Assembly: GCF_000312665.1 (NCBI RefSeq)
Contig: NZ_HF536772.1
Span: 1,825,875-1,889,874, forward strand
Length of the DNA: 64,000 nt
From: Rhizobium mesoamericanum STM3625
Lineage (GTDB): Bacteria > Pseudomonadota > Alphaproteobacteria > Rhizobiales > Rhizobiaceae
Direction of reading: 5' to 3'
The translations under genes and the position numbers were made by a program. The notes beneath the pieces are model-generated. The model was not told where the DNA came from and did not search any database. It was given only the letters and a program-made list of their open reading frames with translations. Below, piece after piece: positions 18,892-27,686 of the stretch (position 1 is the stretch's first letter; the number at the start of each line of letters is the position of its first letter).

Positions 18892-19305
18892 TTACTGCGC
18901 AGGCTGTGTCGGCGCCAGGAACTCGGCGCAATAGGAGGGGCCGTTCACGCCCGGGATATCGCCGACGACGTGAATGCTGCGGATCGTGTAGTCAGCGTTG
19001 GTGACGATTTCGGCCTGGCAGCGCAGGTACTGCGTGCGGGCGGCCGAGATCTGCTTGCCTCGCTTGCCATCCGCACCGTCTGCGTACTTCGCCGGGGTGC
19101 GGACCGTCTTGTAGCCGCCCTTCCAGGTGTAGGTGACGCCGCCGTCGTTTTCGATGTCATTGATCGGCGGACCGAAGGCGGCAAAAAACTTGCCGGCAGA
19201 CTGGCCAACCCAGCGGCTGGAGATCGGATCGGCGGAAGTCGGAATCGTTGTGCAGCCGGCAAGCGCAATGGCAAGCCCAGCCGCGGCAAAGGTGCGGAGT
19301 TTCAT
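18892..19305 (-). CDS. Small outer-membrane or periplasmic lipoprotein, hypothetical
   Basis: A 137-residue protein starting at 19305 (MKLRTFAAAGLAIALAGC). It has a textbook lipobox LAGC, so the mature protein begins at Cys18 and is probably lipidated. The mature part contains PISSRWVGQSAGKFFAAFGPP, a YTWKGGYKT strand and paired cysteines near LRCQAEI and PSYCAEF. No named domain is recognised. A strong terminator follows. Confidence 0.8.
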   Translation of the reverse strand: MKLRTFAAAGLAIALAGCTTIPTSADPISSRWVGQSAGKFFAAFGPPINDIENDGGVTYTWKGGYKTVRTPAKYADGADGKRGKQISAARTQYLRCQAEIVTNADYTIRSIHVVGDIPGVNGPSYCAEFLAPTQPAQ

Positions 19306-19575
19306 TCTATCGTCCCTGAAAAGTTGTCGCGCATTCGACGGCGGGAATCGCTGGCCTGCAGCGGTTTCCGCTTGTCCCGCGAGCGCTTTAGCGCGGAACC
19401 CGGCAAAAGAAAATCGGCCCGCCTTCGCAATCGCAAAATTTGCCGCAAGTGTGTCTTTTTGTTCCACTTAGGCCTGCTACGGGGTGCGCCATCATGCTTG
19501 AAAAAAATGCGCAGGCTTTTGAATTTTGGTGCTTGCGAAACGGAATGGGCCGGTCTATAGAGGCGCCGCTGGTCA

Positions 19576-19652
19576 CGGAGTGTAGCGCAGTCTGGTAGCG
19601 CACCACGTTCGGGACGTGGGGGTCGAGTGTTCGAATCACTCCACTCCGACCA
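19576..19652 (+). tRNA. tRNA-Pro (CGG)
   Basis: Acceptor arms CGGAGTG/CACTCCG, anticodon stem CCACG/CGTGG with the loop TTCGGGA giving anticodon CGG, T-arm GAGTGTTCGAATCACTC, and an encoded CCA. A terminator hairpin follows at 19658. Confidence 0.96.
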
Positions 19653-19657
19653 GCCGA

Positions 19658-19685
19658 AAAGCCCGCGTGGGGGCTTTATTCTTTT
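19658..19685 (+). terminator. Terminator of tRNA-Pro
   Basis: The stem AAAGCCC (19658-19664) pairs with GGGCTTT (19671-19677), followed by ATTCTTTT. It begins six bases after the tRNA 3' end. Confidence 0.8.
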
Positions 19686-19873
19686 GCCTGCAGAAGAGCC
19701 TTCCTGGGCTGTTTTCCCAATGCACCCGAACGATACGTCGCGGCGATTGCGTCGCAAATAGGCGCACAAATGTCGCGTATCGGTATCCATAAAAATAAGG
19801 GAAAACTAAAGTACCCGCCTTCACATGAAGATATATCAGAGTAAGCGCGCTTCGAGCGGGCGGGGAACAGTGC

Positions 19874-20107
19874 ATGAAAGCCTCAGAATACAAAGCTGCG
19901 GTTGCTGTTACGGGACTGAGCGCCGCTGGTGTCGAAAAGCTCTTTGGTGTGGATCAGCTGACGACGCGTCGCTGGGCGTCGGGCGAAGCCGAAGTGCCGC
20001 GCGCGGTCGGCTTGTGCCTGCTGTTGATGGCATCGGCAAACGTCTCCGTTGCGCAAGCTGAGATATTAGCCGACGACACCGATGTCAGGCTCGCCAGAAT
20101 TGCCTGA
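19874..20107 (+). CDS. Small helix-turn-helix-like protein, hypothetical
   Basis: A 77-residue protein. The first half (KAAVAVTGLSAAGVEKLFGVDQLTTRRWASGEAEVPRAV) looks like a compact helix-turn-helix of the plant-homeodomain-like/YdaS sort, in which a WxSGExxVPRxV stretch is common. The start has a GCGGGGAA site 8 bases upstream. It may be a small DNA-binding protein; no target is evident. The 221 bases between tRNA-Pro and this gene hold only the tRNA terminator. Confidence 0.65.
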   Translation: MKASEYKAAVAVTGLSAAGVEKLFGVDQLTTRRWASGEAEVPRAVGLCLLLMASANVSVAQAEILADDTDVRLARIA

Positions 20108-20188
20108 TGGCGGCCTTAACCCCAAGGGTGTCGCTCTCCGTTGCGCCCGAGCGGGCGGCCCGTGCTTCAGTGCCGGCACATCCGAGCC

Positions 20189-20404
20189 TCAAGCCCCGAG
20201 AATGGCATCGATCTGGGCAATCAAGGCAGCATAGGTCTCAATGTGCCGATGATACTCGTTGCGTATCTGCTCCGTTATGTCGGAGAGAGGGCCGTCACCT
20301 TCGGAGCGAAAGTGCTTCACCTCATTCTCGGTCATGGACTTCAGATTGTCCTCGTACTCCTTGACTCTTTGAACATACTCTTCGCGAATTTTTTTCAGAG
20401 TCAT
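20189..20404 (-). CDS. Small hypothetical helical protein
   Basis: A 71-residue protein starting at 20404 after a GGAGG site. It is highly charged and predicted all-helical (MTLKKIREEYVQRVKEYEDN, NEYHRHIETYAALIAQID), with heptad-like spacing suggesting a short coiled coil. No family is recognised. It is divergent from the ureidoglycine aminohydrolase gene. Confidence 0.6.
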   Translation of the reverse strand: MTLKKIREEYVQRVKEYEDNLKSMTENEVKHFRSEGDGPLSDITEQIRNEYHRHIETYAALIAQIDAILGA

Positions 20405-20529
20405 CTCATCCCTCCTGCCTGGCCAGGCGCCGCGGACATTCCGCCACGGTGGCAGCAATCTAAAGGTTGCCTAGAAGAGATGCGGCGCTTAAAGCAGATT
20501 GACAATCCCGGCCGGTGAAAAGTGAACCA

Positions 20530-21351
20530 ATGAGCAGCTCGAACCTCTATTCCAACATGGGTGGTCTGCCGCCGCAGACCGAACTCCTGTCCAGCAAAGC
20601 CGTGTTCACCACGGCCTATGCGGTGATCCCCCGCACTGTGATGACGGATATCGTCACCAGCTACTTTCCGCACTGGGAAGGCACGCGGGCCTGGGTGATC
20701 TCCCGGCCGATGACCGGCTTTTCCGAAACGTTTTCGCAGTACATCATGGAAGTGCAGCCAGGCGGTGGCAGCGATCGGCCTGAGCCGGAGAAGCGTGCCG
20801 AAGGCACGCTCTTCGTCGTCGAGGGCGAGATGATCGTGGAGTTCGATGGTGCCTCGCATGCGATGCGCCCGGGTTCCTTCGCTTTCCTTCCTGCCGGCTC
20901 CCGCTGGACACTGTGGAACAAGAGCGCAGCACCGGTGAAATTCCACTGGATCCGCAAAGCCTTCCAGGAGGTCGAAGGGCAGGAGCCGCCGCCAGCGATC
21001 TTCACCCATGAGGAAAATCATCCGCCGCAGCCGATGCCCGATACGAATGGCGCCTGGGCCACAACCCGCTTCATCGATCCGGCTGATCTGCGTTACGATA
21101 TGCACGTCACCATCGTCACCTTCGAGCCAGGCGGGGTGATCCCCTTCATGGAAACGCATGTCATGGAGCACGGCCTCTATGTGCTCGAGGGCAGGGCCGT
21201 CTACCGTCTCAATAAGGATTGGGTCGAGGTGGAAGCCGGCGACTTCATGTGGCTGCGCGCCTTCTGCCCGCAGGCCTGCTACGCTGGCGGTCCCGGCCGC
21301 TTCCGCTACCTGCTCTACAAGGACGTCAATCGCCACATGCCGCTGTGGTAG
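20530..21351 (+). CDS. allE: (S)-ureidoglycine aminohydrolase
   Basis: A 273-residue bicupin enzyme of purine/allantoin catabolism, which releases ammonia from (S)-ureidoglycine to give (S)-ureidoglycolate. The first cupin spans about residues 60-130 (EVQPGGGSDRPEPEKRAEG). The second carries the Mn-binding set as ETHVMEHG (one Glu, two His) with the distal Gln in AFCPQACYAGG, matching the plant and bacterial enzyme. The ATG at 20530 is preferred over a GTG at 20515. No other allantoin-pathway gene is in the window. A hairpin follows at 21415. Confidence 0.9.
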   Translation: MSSSNLYSNMGGLPPQTELLSSKAVFTTAYAVIPRTVMTDIVTSYFPHWEGTRAWVISRPMTGFSETFSQYIMEVQPGGGSDRPEPEKRAEGTLFVVEGEMIVEFDGASHAMRPGSFAFLPAGSRWTLWNKSAAPVKFHWIRKAFQEVEGQEPPPAIFTHEENHPPQPMPDTNGAWATTRFIDPADLRYDMHVTIVTFEPGGVIPFMETHVMEHGLYVLEGRAVYRLNKDWVEVEAGDFMWLRAFCPQACYAGGPGRFRYLLYKDVNRHMPLW

Positions 21352-21414
21352 GCGAGCGGGCGAGGCGGCAATCAGGGCGGTCCGGCACGACCTGGCATAC
21401 GAACTGACATACTA

Positions 21415-21446
21415 GCGCTGGCTTTGCATTATGGCGACGCCAGCGC
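21415..21446 (+). terminator. Terminator-like hairpin after allE
   Basis: GCGCTGGC (21415-21422) pairs perfectly with GCCAGCGC (21439-21446) across a 16-base loop. No T-run follows, so its action as a terminator is uncertain. Confidence 0.4.
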
Positions 21447-21557
21447 CGACTGTTGCGCGCAGATGACATCCAGCACCTTTCTCCAGCTCCGATATTGAGA
21501 AGGCCGCACTTGTCTGCGATGCTCGGGCTTCAATTCCTGCAGCTTCGGGAGACCATC

Positions 21558-21662
21558 ATGAAAAAGATCATGTCCAACCAGAAAGGAAACATCGACCACA
21601 AGGACATGTCGCTTCATGATTTCTCGGTTCCTGCGCGCAAGGAAAAGCACGCCACGCCATAA
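21558..21662 (+). CDS. Candidate 34-residue leader ORF overlapping the ABC exporter start
   Basis: An ATG at 21558 with a well-placed CGGGAG site opens a 34-codon frame ending at 21662, 47 bases inside the ABC exporter gene. The product is hydrophilic (MKKIMSNQKGN, SLHDFSVPARKEK) and matches no family I know. The exporter start at 21616 lies inside this ORF in another frame, so translation of the small ORF could couple to the exporter. It may equally be chance. Confidence 0.4.
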   Translation: MKKIMSNQKGNIDHKDMSLHDFSVPARKEKHATP

Positions 21663-23454
21663 GCCCTCTCTTTGGTTCTTCCAGACCCAGCAGAACAATG
21701 CCGACCGTGAGCGCCGGCGTTCGCGCTGGCGCAAGTTCCTCTCCTACTATCGACCGCACTTGCCTTTGCTGCTGGCGGACTTGTTCTGCGCAATTCTTGT
21801 TGCTGGCACGGCGGTAGCTTTGCCGCTATGCGCCAACTACGTTTCGCGTTACCTCCTGACGTTAACCGATACGCCGCAGGCCTTCGGCGAAATCCTCGTT
21901 ATCGGCTCCGCTATGCTCGCGATCCTGGGGGTCCAGAGCGTCGCGATCTTCTTTGTCGACTATCAGGGGCATGTCATGGGCGCCCGGATTGAGGCAGCGG
22001 TTCGCCAGGAGCTCTTCGAGCATTGCCAGAAGCTCTCGTTCAGCTTCCACGATACGCAGCGCACCGGACAGCTGATGAGCCGCATCACCAATGATTCACT
22101 GTGGCTGGGTGAGCTATTCCACCATGGCCCCGAGGATCTCTCGATTGCTGTGCTCAAATATGGCGGGGCAATGGCTGTCCTGTTCTTCATCGATCCTCCG
22201 TTGGCTGGCATCATCCTTCTGCTCACACCGCTGGCAATCGCCTATGCGTTCCATTTCAATCGACGCATGAACCGGGCGCTTGACGCCAGCAAACAACAGA
22301 TTGCCGCCGTCAACGAGCGTGTCGAGGATGCTCTGGCCGGCATTCGTGTCGTCCAGTCCTTTGCCAACGAGGCCAAGGAGAAAGAGCGTTTCGCCGATCT
22401 CAATGAAGGCTTTCTCCAGAGCCGCGCTGACGGCTATCGCAGCGAAGCTTGGTTCTCCGTCGGCACGGAGACTTTCGCGCAGCTCATCACCATCCTAGTC
22501 ATCGTTGTCGGGGCTCTCCGTATCCTGACGGCGGAGCTCACCGTCGCCGACCTGCTTACGTTCCTGCTCTGCGTGGCGGTGTTGGTCGATCCCGTAAGGC
22601 GGTTGACCAACTTCGTGCGTCTTTGGCAGGAAGGCTACACCGGCTTCGTCAGGGCCATGGAGATACTGGAGATCGCACCTGACATCACGGACCGGCCAGA
22701 AGCCCGGCCTTTGTCGGTTCAACGTGGCGAAATCTGCTTCTCTGAGGTCACGTTCGGCTATGCTGACGACGGCGCCACTGTTCTCGACAATGTTTCTCTG
22801 ACCATAGCGCCGGGCGAATTCGTGGCTTTGGTCGGTCCTTCAGGTGTGGGCAAGAGTACGCTTTGTGCACTGATCCCACGCTTCTACGATATCCAGGCTG
22901 GGAGGATCCGCATCGATGGCGTCGACGTTCGCGATGTGACGTTGGCGTCGCTGCGACGCCACATCGGCACTGTCCAGCAAGACGTCTACCTGTTTGCGGG
23001 CACGATAGCGGAGAACATCCGCTACGGACGGCCGGATGCAACCGATGCCGAAGTGGTGGCTGCCGCTCGTGCCGCGAATGCGCATGACTTCATCATGGCC
23101 CTTCCAGATGGCTACGATACCGATATTGGTCAACGCGGCCTCAAGCTTTCGGGAGGTCAGCGCCAGCGTCTCACGATCGCTCGCGTTTTCCTCAAGGACC
23201 CGGCGATCCTGATTTTCGATGAAGCGACCAGTGCGCTGGATAACGAGAGCGAACGTGCAGTGCAGCGCGCTTTGCTGAGCTTGGCGGAAGGAAGAACCAC
23301 GCTGGTGATCGCCCACCGTCTCTCGACCGTTCGCCACGCCGACCGCATTCTGGTTCTCACAGGCGATGGTATCGTGGAGCACGGAACCCATGAGGATCTC
23401 ATGGCCTATGAGGGGGTCTATGCCAATCTGCACCGGGTGCAGGCGAGCATGTAG
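21616..23454 (+). CDS. ABC exporter, fused membrane and ATPase domains (MsbA/LmrA type)
   Basis: A 612-residue half-transporter. The transmembrane domain (about residues 40-330) has six predicted helices, including LLLADLFCAILVAGTAVALP and LAGIILLLTPLAIAYAF. The ATPase domain has Walker A GPSGVGKST from residue 407, Q-loop VQQDVYLFAGT, signature LSGGQRQR, Walker B ILIFDEATSALD and H-loop VIAHRLSTVRHADR. It should act as a homodimer exporting lipids or drugs, but the substrate is unknown. The N-terminal ~35 residues are very basic. The only in-frame ATG early enough is at 21616, preceded by AAGGAC. It is convergent with cysN. Confidence 0.92.
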   Translation: MISRFLRARKSTPRHKPSLWFFQTQQNNADRERRRSRWRKFLSYYRPHLPLLLADLFCAILVAGTAVALPLCANYVSRYLLTLTDTPQAFGEILVIGSAMLAILGVQSVAIFFVDYQGHVMGARIEAAVRQELFEHCQKLSFSFHDTQRTGQLMSRITNDSLWLGELFHHGPEDLSIAVLKYGGAMAVLFFIDPPLAGIILLLTPLAIAYAFHFNRRMNRALDASKQQIAAVNERVEDALAGIRVVQSFANEAKEKERFADLNEGFLQSRADGYRSEAWFSVGTETFAQLITILVIVVGALRILTAELTVADLLTFLLCVAVLVDPVRRLTNFVRLWQEGYTGFVRAMEILEIAPDITDRPEARPLSVQRGEICFSEVTFGYADDGATVLDNVSLTIAPGEFVALVGPSGVGKSTLCALIPRFYDIQAGRIRIDGVDVRDVTLASLRRHIGTVQQDVYLFAGTIAENIRYGRPDATDAEVVAAARAANAHDFIMALPDGYDTDIGQRGLKLSGGQRQRLTIARVFLKDPAILIFDEATSALDNESERAVQRALLSLAEGRTTLVIAHRLSTVRHADRILVLTGDGIVEHGTHEDLMAYEGVYANLHRVQASM

Positions 23455-23456
23455 AA

Positions 23457-23488
23457 GTCGTGGCCGCTTCATTTGAGCGAGCCACGAC
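23457..23488. terminator. Bidirectional terminator-like hairpin between ABC exporter and cysN
   Basis: GTCGTGGC plus CGCT (23457-23468) pairs with AGCG and GCCACGAC (23476-23488, one bulged A), giving 12 pairs and a 7-base loop. It sits exactly between two convergent stops (23454 and 23499), the usual place for a shared terminator, but neither side has a strong T-run. Confidence 0.6.
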
Positions 23489-23498
23489 GAAACCCTCG

Positions 23499-24986
23499 TC
23501 AGATATCGCTTGCCGCGTTCGACCAGAGATCGGCGGCCTGGGCGGCCGTCATGCGCCGAACCTCCGCCTCGTGGCGGCGGTTGGCGAAGAGTTCGCTCGC
23601 CATGATCTGATCAGCGAGATCGGCCGGCAGCGACAGGATCACGCGGGCGTCGCCGCCGTGGATGCCGCCCAATTCGCTGCGCTTCCCGCTGACCATGCCG
23701 CCTGCCACCGTGTTGTTGGTGTCGGGGTCGATCAAAATGAAAGAGCCGGATGCCCGGTTCTGCTCGTAAGGATCGAAGATCGCCTGCTCGTCAAAGGCGA
23801 GGCGCACCTTGCCGATCGCATTCATGTAAAGCGTATCGACAGGAGCCCAGGCGCCCGTCTTCAGTTCGAGTTGCGCCACCGGCTGCACCTGCACACGCTG
23901 ACGACGGCTGCCGCTCTTCAGCCAATAGCGCTTTCCGGCTTCGATGCCTTCCGGCTGCAGCGCGACGATCTGCGCGTCGAACGCAAGGCCGACCTGCGGC
24001 TGGCTGTCGATCGAGACGATCATGTCACCGCGCGCGACGTCCACCTGCCGGTCGAGAACCAGCGTGATCGCGTCGCCTGCAACGGCGGCGTTGCGTACCA
24101 GATCGAAGGTAACGATCTTGGAGACGTTGGCGACCATGCCCGACGGCAGGATCATGACGCTATCACCCGGTTTGACGGAGCCGCCGGCAACCGTGCCCTG
24201 GTAACCGCGGAAGCTTTCGCCGGGGCGCGACACGCGCTGCACGGAGAAGCGGAAGCCGGTTGCCTGCGAGGAGCGGACGGTGGCAAGCTCAAGGGTTTCG
24301 ACCAGCGTCGGGCCCGCGTACCAAGGCATCGAGGCTTCGCCGGAGTAGACGACGTTCTCGCCCTTCAGAGCCGACATCGGGATCGCGGTGATCTGCTTGA
24401 CGCCGAGCGACAGCGCGAATTCGCGGAATTCGTGCGTGATCTTCTCGAAGCCGGAACGGTCATAGTTCGTCAGGTCGATCTTGTTGACTGCAAGCACGAA
24501 CTGCTTGATGCCGAGCAGCGAGGCGATCGTCGCGTGGCGGCGCGTCTGCTCCAAAATGCCTGCGCGTGCGTCGACTAGGAGCACGGCGAGATCGGCGGTG
24601 GATGCACCGGTTGCCATGTTACGGGTGTACTGCTCGTGGCCAGGGGTGTCGGCAACGATGAAGGAGCGCTTGTCGGTCGAGAAGTAGCGATAGGCGACGT
24701 CGATGGTGATGCCCTGTTCGCGCTCGGCCTGCAGTCCGTCGAGCAGCAGCGCAAAATCGGGCAGGCCAAGATCGTTCTGCTTGCCGGTGGAATCGCGCTG
24801 CAGCGTGGCGGCCTGGTCCTCCTTGACCGCCTTGGTGTCCCAGAGCAGGCGACCAATCAGGGTGGACTTCCCATCGTCGACGCTGCCGCAGGTGATGAGA
24901 CGCAGCGGTCGCGAGTCGCGTGTTGCCGTCGCTGGTTCTGCGGCGGGCACGGCAAGGGCGTGTGCGGCGGTTACGGCTGCGGTCAT
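23499..24986 (-). CDS. cysN: Sulfate adenylyltransferase GTPase subunit CysN
   Basis: A 495-residue GTPase subunit of ATP sulfurylase. The P-loop GSVDDGKSTLIGRLLWD, G3 DTPGHEQYTRNM and G4 NKIDLT motifs are all present, followed by two beta-barrel domains. Start at 24986 (MTAAVTAAHALAV), one base after the cysD stop codon. There is no C-terminal APS kinase domain, so it is CysN and not the NodQ/CysNC fusion. With CysD it makes adenylyl sulfate from sulfate and ATP. It is the last gene of cysH-cysD-cysN. Confidence 0.96.
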   Translation of the reverse strand: MTAAVTAAHALAVPAAEPATATRDSRPLRLITCGSVDDGKSTLIGRLLWDTKAVKEDQAATLQRDSTGKQNDLGLPDFALLLDGLQAEREQGITIDVAYRYFSTDKRSFIVADTPGHEQYTRNMATGASTADLAVLLVDARAGILEQTRRHATIASLLGIKQFVLAVNKIDLTNYDRSGFEKITHEFREFALSLGVKQITAIPMSALKGENVVYSGEASMPWYAGPTLVETLELATVRSSQATGFRFSVQRVSRPGESFRGYQGTVAGGSVKPGDSVMILPSGMVANVSKIVTFDLVRNAAVAGDAITLVLDRQVDVARGDMIVSIDSQPQVGLAFDAQIVALQPEGIEAGKRYWLKSGSRRQRVQVQPVAQLELKTGAWAPVDTLYMNAIGKVRLAFDEQAIFDPYEQNRASGSFILIDPDTNNTVAGGMVSGKRSELGGIHGGDARVILSLPADLADQIMASELFANRRHEAEVRRMTAAQAADLWSNAASDI

Positions 24987-24987
24987 C

Positions 24988-25941
24988 TCAGAAATATCCT
25001 TCACGCTTCTTTTTCTCCATGGAGCCGGACTGGTCGCGGTCGATGGCCCGGCCCTGGCGTTCGGAGACAGTGGCAATTTCGAGTTCGGCAATCACCTCTT
25101 CGAGCGTGGTCGCCTTCGATGGGATGGCGCCCGTCAGCGGAAAGTCGCCAAGGGTGCGGAAACGGATCATGCCTTCCTGGCGCACTTCGCCGGGAAGCAG
25201 TTCCAGCCGAGGATCCTCTGCGAGAATCATCATGCCATCGCGCTCAACATAGGGGCGCTTCTTGGCGTAGTAGAGCGGTACCAGCGGAATGTCCTCAGCC
25301 TGGATATAGCGCCAGATGTCGACTTCGGTCCAGTTGGAGAGCGGGAAGACACGAACGCTTTCGCCTTTGCGGATCTGGCCGTTGTAGATGTTCCAGAGTT
25401 CCGGGCGCTGGTTGCGCGGATCCCAGCGATGGTCGGGCGTGCGGAAGGAATAGATGCGCTCCTTGGCGCGGCTTGCTTCCTCGTCCCGTCGGGCACCGCC
25501 GAAGGCGGCATCGAACTGACCGGCATCGAGTGCCTGGCGTAAGCCTTCGGTCTTCATGATGTCGGTGAAGGCCGCCGAGCCATGGGTGAATGGTGTCACG
25601 TTTTCAGCCGCGCCGCGCGGATTGATATGCTCGATCAGGTCGAGGTCGTATTTCTTCGCGGTTTCATCGCGAAACGCGATCATCTCGCGGAATTTCCAAC
25701 CGGTGTTGACGTGCAGCAGCGGGAAGGGGACGCGACCGGGATAGAAGGCCTTGCGTGCAAGGTGCAACAAGACCGACGAGTCCTTGCCGATCGAGTAAAG
25801 CATGACGGGCCGCTCGAATTCGGCAGCCACTTCGCGGAAGATGTGGATCGACTCGTTTTCCAGCGCCTTCAAATGTGGGTCAAGCGGCGGCTTCGTGATC
25901 CGCGGATTGTCGAGTTCCGCATCCGGACGACTATCGGGCAT
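24988..25941 (-). CDS. cysD: Sulfate adenylyltransferase subunit CysD
   Basis: A 317-residue adenylyltransferase of the PAPS-reductase/PP-loop family. The ATP PP-loop is [18 protein letters not shown], followed by [13 protein letters not shown] and the conserved [20 protein letters not shown] arginine-rich motif. The [10 protein letters not shown]-terminus is typical of CysD/NodP. It forms a heterodimer with CysN, and its stop lies one base before the cysN start, so they are translationally close. Confidence 0.96.
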   Translation of the reverse strand: MPDSRPDAELDNPRITKPPLDPHLKALENESIHIFREVAAEFERPVMLYSIGKDSSVLLHLARKAFYPGRVPFPLLHVNTGWKFREMIAFRDETAKKYDLDLIEHINPRGAAENVTPFTHGSAAFTDIMKTEGLRQALDAGQFDAAFGGARRDEEASRAKERIYSFRTPDHRWDPRNQRPELWNIYNGQIRKGESVRVFPLSNWTEVDIWRYIQAEDIPLVPLYYAKKRPYVERDGMMILAEDPRLELLPGEVRQEGMIRFRTLGDFPLTGAIPSKATTLEEVIAELEIATVSERQGRAIDRDQSGSMEKKKREGYF

Positions 25942-26009
25942 TTCTAACTCCAGACTTCGATCATACCGGTAAGGGAGGCTTACGGAATGAGGTGCATTTC
26001 AGACTTCGA

Positions 26010-26034
26010 GGAGCGCAGGCGAAAGCCGCGCTCC
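26010..26034. other. Hairpin in the cysH-cysD intercistronic gap
   Basis: GGAGCG (26010-26015) pairs with CGCTCC (26029-26034), and an inner GGC/GCC closes a GAAA tetraloop on the plus strand. It sits in the 111-base space between the cysH stop and the cysD start and has no T tail. A role in RNA processing or differential expression within the operon is possible but unproven. Confidence 0.4.
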
Positions 26035-26052
26035 GATCCCGAAATCGACGGG

Positions 26053-26799
26053 TTACTGTTGCGCGGCAATCGCCGAGGCCTCTTCAGCCACGTGCAGGCC
26101 GCATTCGCGCTTTTCATCCTGTTCCCACCACCAGCGACCGGCTCGCTCCGGCTCGCCGGGTTTGATCGCCCGGGTGCAGGGTTCGCAGCCGATCGAGGGA
26201 TAGCCACGGGCATGCAGTGGATTGACCGGCACGTCGTTGTCGGCGACGTAGGCTTTAATTGCGTCGATATCCCAATCGGCTAGCGGGTTGACCTTCAACA
26301 GGTGGCGCTCGGCGTCATACTCGGCAAACGGCGTCTCCGCGCGGTTCGCCGATTGGCCTCGGCGCAGACCGGTGATCCAGATGGTCGCCCCATCGAGTGC
26401 GCGCGCAAGCGGCTTCAGCTTGCGCACGCCACAACAGGCATGCCTTGCTTCGACACTCTCGTAGAAACCGTTGATGCCGTATTTCGCGGCATAGGCGTCG
26501 ATGTCGGCCTGTTCCGGTTCGTAGCGGCTGATGCGGATGTCGTACTGCGTCTCGGTCTCGTCGATCAGGGCGAGTGTTTCCGGAAACAGTCGCCCGGTCT
26601 GCAGCGTCACCACCTCGATCGGCAGGCGATGATTGCCAATTTCGGCGGTGATGACCTGGTCCTCGATGCCGAGAGAGGTAGTGAAGACGACGCGGCCGCC
26701 GAGACTGGCAACGAGCGACAGACGTCCCGCAAGGTCAAGGGTTGCGAGTCTCGCATTCAGCGTTTCCGCCTGAGCGTTTGGATTGGCAGCAACAGTCAT
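26053..26799 (-). CDS. cysH: Assimilatory adenylyl-sulfate (APS) reductase CysH
   Basis: A 248-residue protein; start 26799 (MTVAANPNAQAE) chosen because the upstream open frame extends into the promoter region. It has the two cysteine pairs that bind a 4Fe-4S cluster in plant-type/alphaproteobacterial enzymes: HACCGVRKL near residue 135 and GCEPCTRAI near 220. This makes it an APS rather than a PAPS reductase. It lacks the C-terminal thioredoxin fusion of plant enzymes. It reduces APS to sulfite, directly downstream of the CysDN product. First gene of cysHDN, divergent from the Rrf2 regulator. Confidence 0.94.
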   Translation of the reverse strand: MTVAANPNAQAETLNARLATLDLAGRLSLVASLGGRVVFTTSLGIEDQVITAEIGNHRLPIEVVTLQTGRLFPETLALIDETETQYDIRISRYEPEQADIDAYAAKYGINGFYESVEARHACCGVRKLKPLARALDGATIWITGLRRGQSANRAETPFAEYDAERHLLKVNPLADWDIDAIKAYVADNDVPVNPLHARGYPSIGCEPCTRAIKPGEPERAGRWWWEQDEKRECGLHVAEEASAIAAQQ

Positions 26800-27210
26800 G
26801 GGGATCCTGTCCTTGATGTTGGCCGGAGTATCGCAGGTCAGGCTCGGGTCGGACAGAAAAACAGATTTCGAAAGCGGGCGCGATAGGAGCAAATATCTCT
26901 CCCCGGCCGCTGCAATGCGGAAAAGCAGCCGCACCGGCGATGTTTTGCCGACGGCCAGCTCAATGTCTATTGATTTAGTAGAGTAACACGTTGCCTGTCA
27001 ATCGGAAATGTGAATTGATGACATCAGGAGCGCATTTTGGCTTAAATTTGGGATATTGGCTGAGGTGAAAAAACAAGGCCAAAAACCCTGTCTCTCAAGG
27101 GTTTCGCAGGTTTGTTCAAATTCCGTTCATGCTGCGCATGCCATAGAGGCAGGATCGAGCTTGCTGCGGGTTGGTGATTCCGCCCGCCATGTGTGTGTCG
27201 ACGGTCAAAA
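26800..27210. promoter_or_regulatory. Divergent promoter region of cysHDN and the Rrf2 regulator
   Basis: A 411-base non-coding region, relatively AT-rich around 26950-27060. It should contain both promoters. An imperfect palindrome CTATTGATTTAGTAG lies at about 26968-26982. No perfect inverted repeat was found, so the Rrf2 operator is not pinned down. Confidence 0.45.
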
Positions 27211-27657
27211 ATGATTACGCAGAAGGCAAAATATGCGCTGAGAGCGCTGACGGTATTGGCGGCAGCCGAGGACGGCGAACCTGTGATGATCTCCGACATC
27301 GCGGCGCAGCAGAAGATACCGAAAAAGTTCCTCGAACAGATCCTGCTCGACCTGAAACACCAGGGCATCGTCGTCAGCCGTCGCGGCAAGACGGGCGGCT
27401 ATCTCCTGCTCAAGCCGGCCAACATGATCACCTTTGGCGAGGTGCTGCGCATCATCGACGGCCCGATCGCGCCACTTCCCTGCCTCTCAATCACCGCCTA
27501 TCGCAAATGCGATGACTGCGACGGCGAACAGAACTGCGAGATCCGTCATGTCTTCGCCAAGGTGGCAGATGCCACCCGCAAGGTGCTGTTCTCGACCACG
27601 ATCGCCGATGCCGTCGCTCCGGCAAAGGGTGCGCAGGTCACCCGCCTGTTGGCTTAG
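27211..27657 (+). CDS. Rrf2-family transcriptional regulator with a cysteine cluster
   Basis: A 148-residue regulator starting at 27211. The N-terminal winged helix (MITQKAKYALRALTVLAA, then KIPKKFLEQILLDLKHQGIV and RRGKTGGYLL) is the Rrf2 signature. From residue 91 there is a cluster C-x8-C-x2-C-x5-C. It is spaced differently from IscR (C-x5-C-x7-C) but plausible for an Fe-S or thiol sensor. It is divergent from cysHDN, so control of sulfate assimilation is a reasonable inference. It is not RirA, whose N-terminus and cysteine spacing differ. Confidence 0.88.
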   Translation: MITQKAKYALRALTVLAAAEDGEPVMISDIAAQQKIPKKFLEQILLDLKHQGIVVSRRGKTGGYLLLKPANMITFGEVLRIIDGPIAPLPCLSITAYRKCDDCDGEQNCEIRHVFAKVADATRKVLFSTTIADAVAPAKGAQVTRLLA

Positions 27658-27686
27658 GCCCGGCCGCGGACCCCGCGGCGCTCACG

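Noticed and set aside
19636..19893. Minus-strand ORF over tRNA-Pro and its terminator
   Set aside because: Overlaps a tRNA gene and an intrinsic terminator, with no coding signature.
23460..24578. 372-codon plus-strand frame across cysN
   Set aside because: Antisense to cysN, whose GTPase motifs are intact on minus. The product has no domain features.
24988..25941. Nodulation genes nodP/nodQ
   Set aside because: The CysN partner lacks the fused APS kinase domain of NodQ, and cysH is in the same operon, so these are housekeeping sulfate genes.
27211..27657. RirA iron regulator
   Set aside because: The N-terminus and cysteine spacing differ from RirA, and the neighbour is cysHDN.
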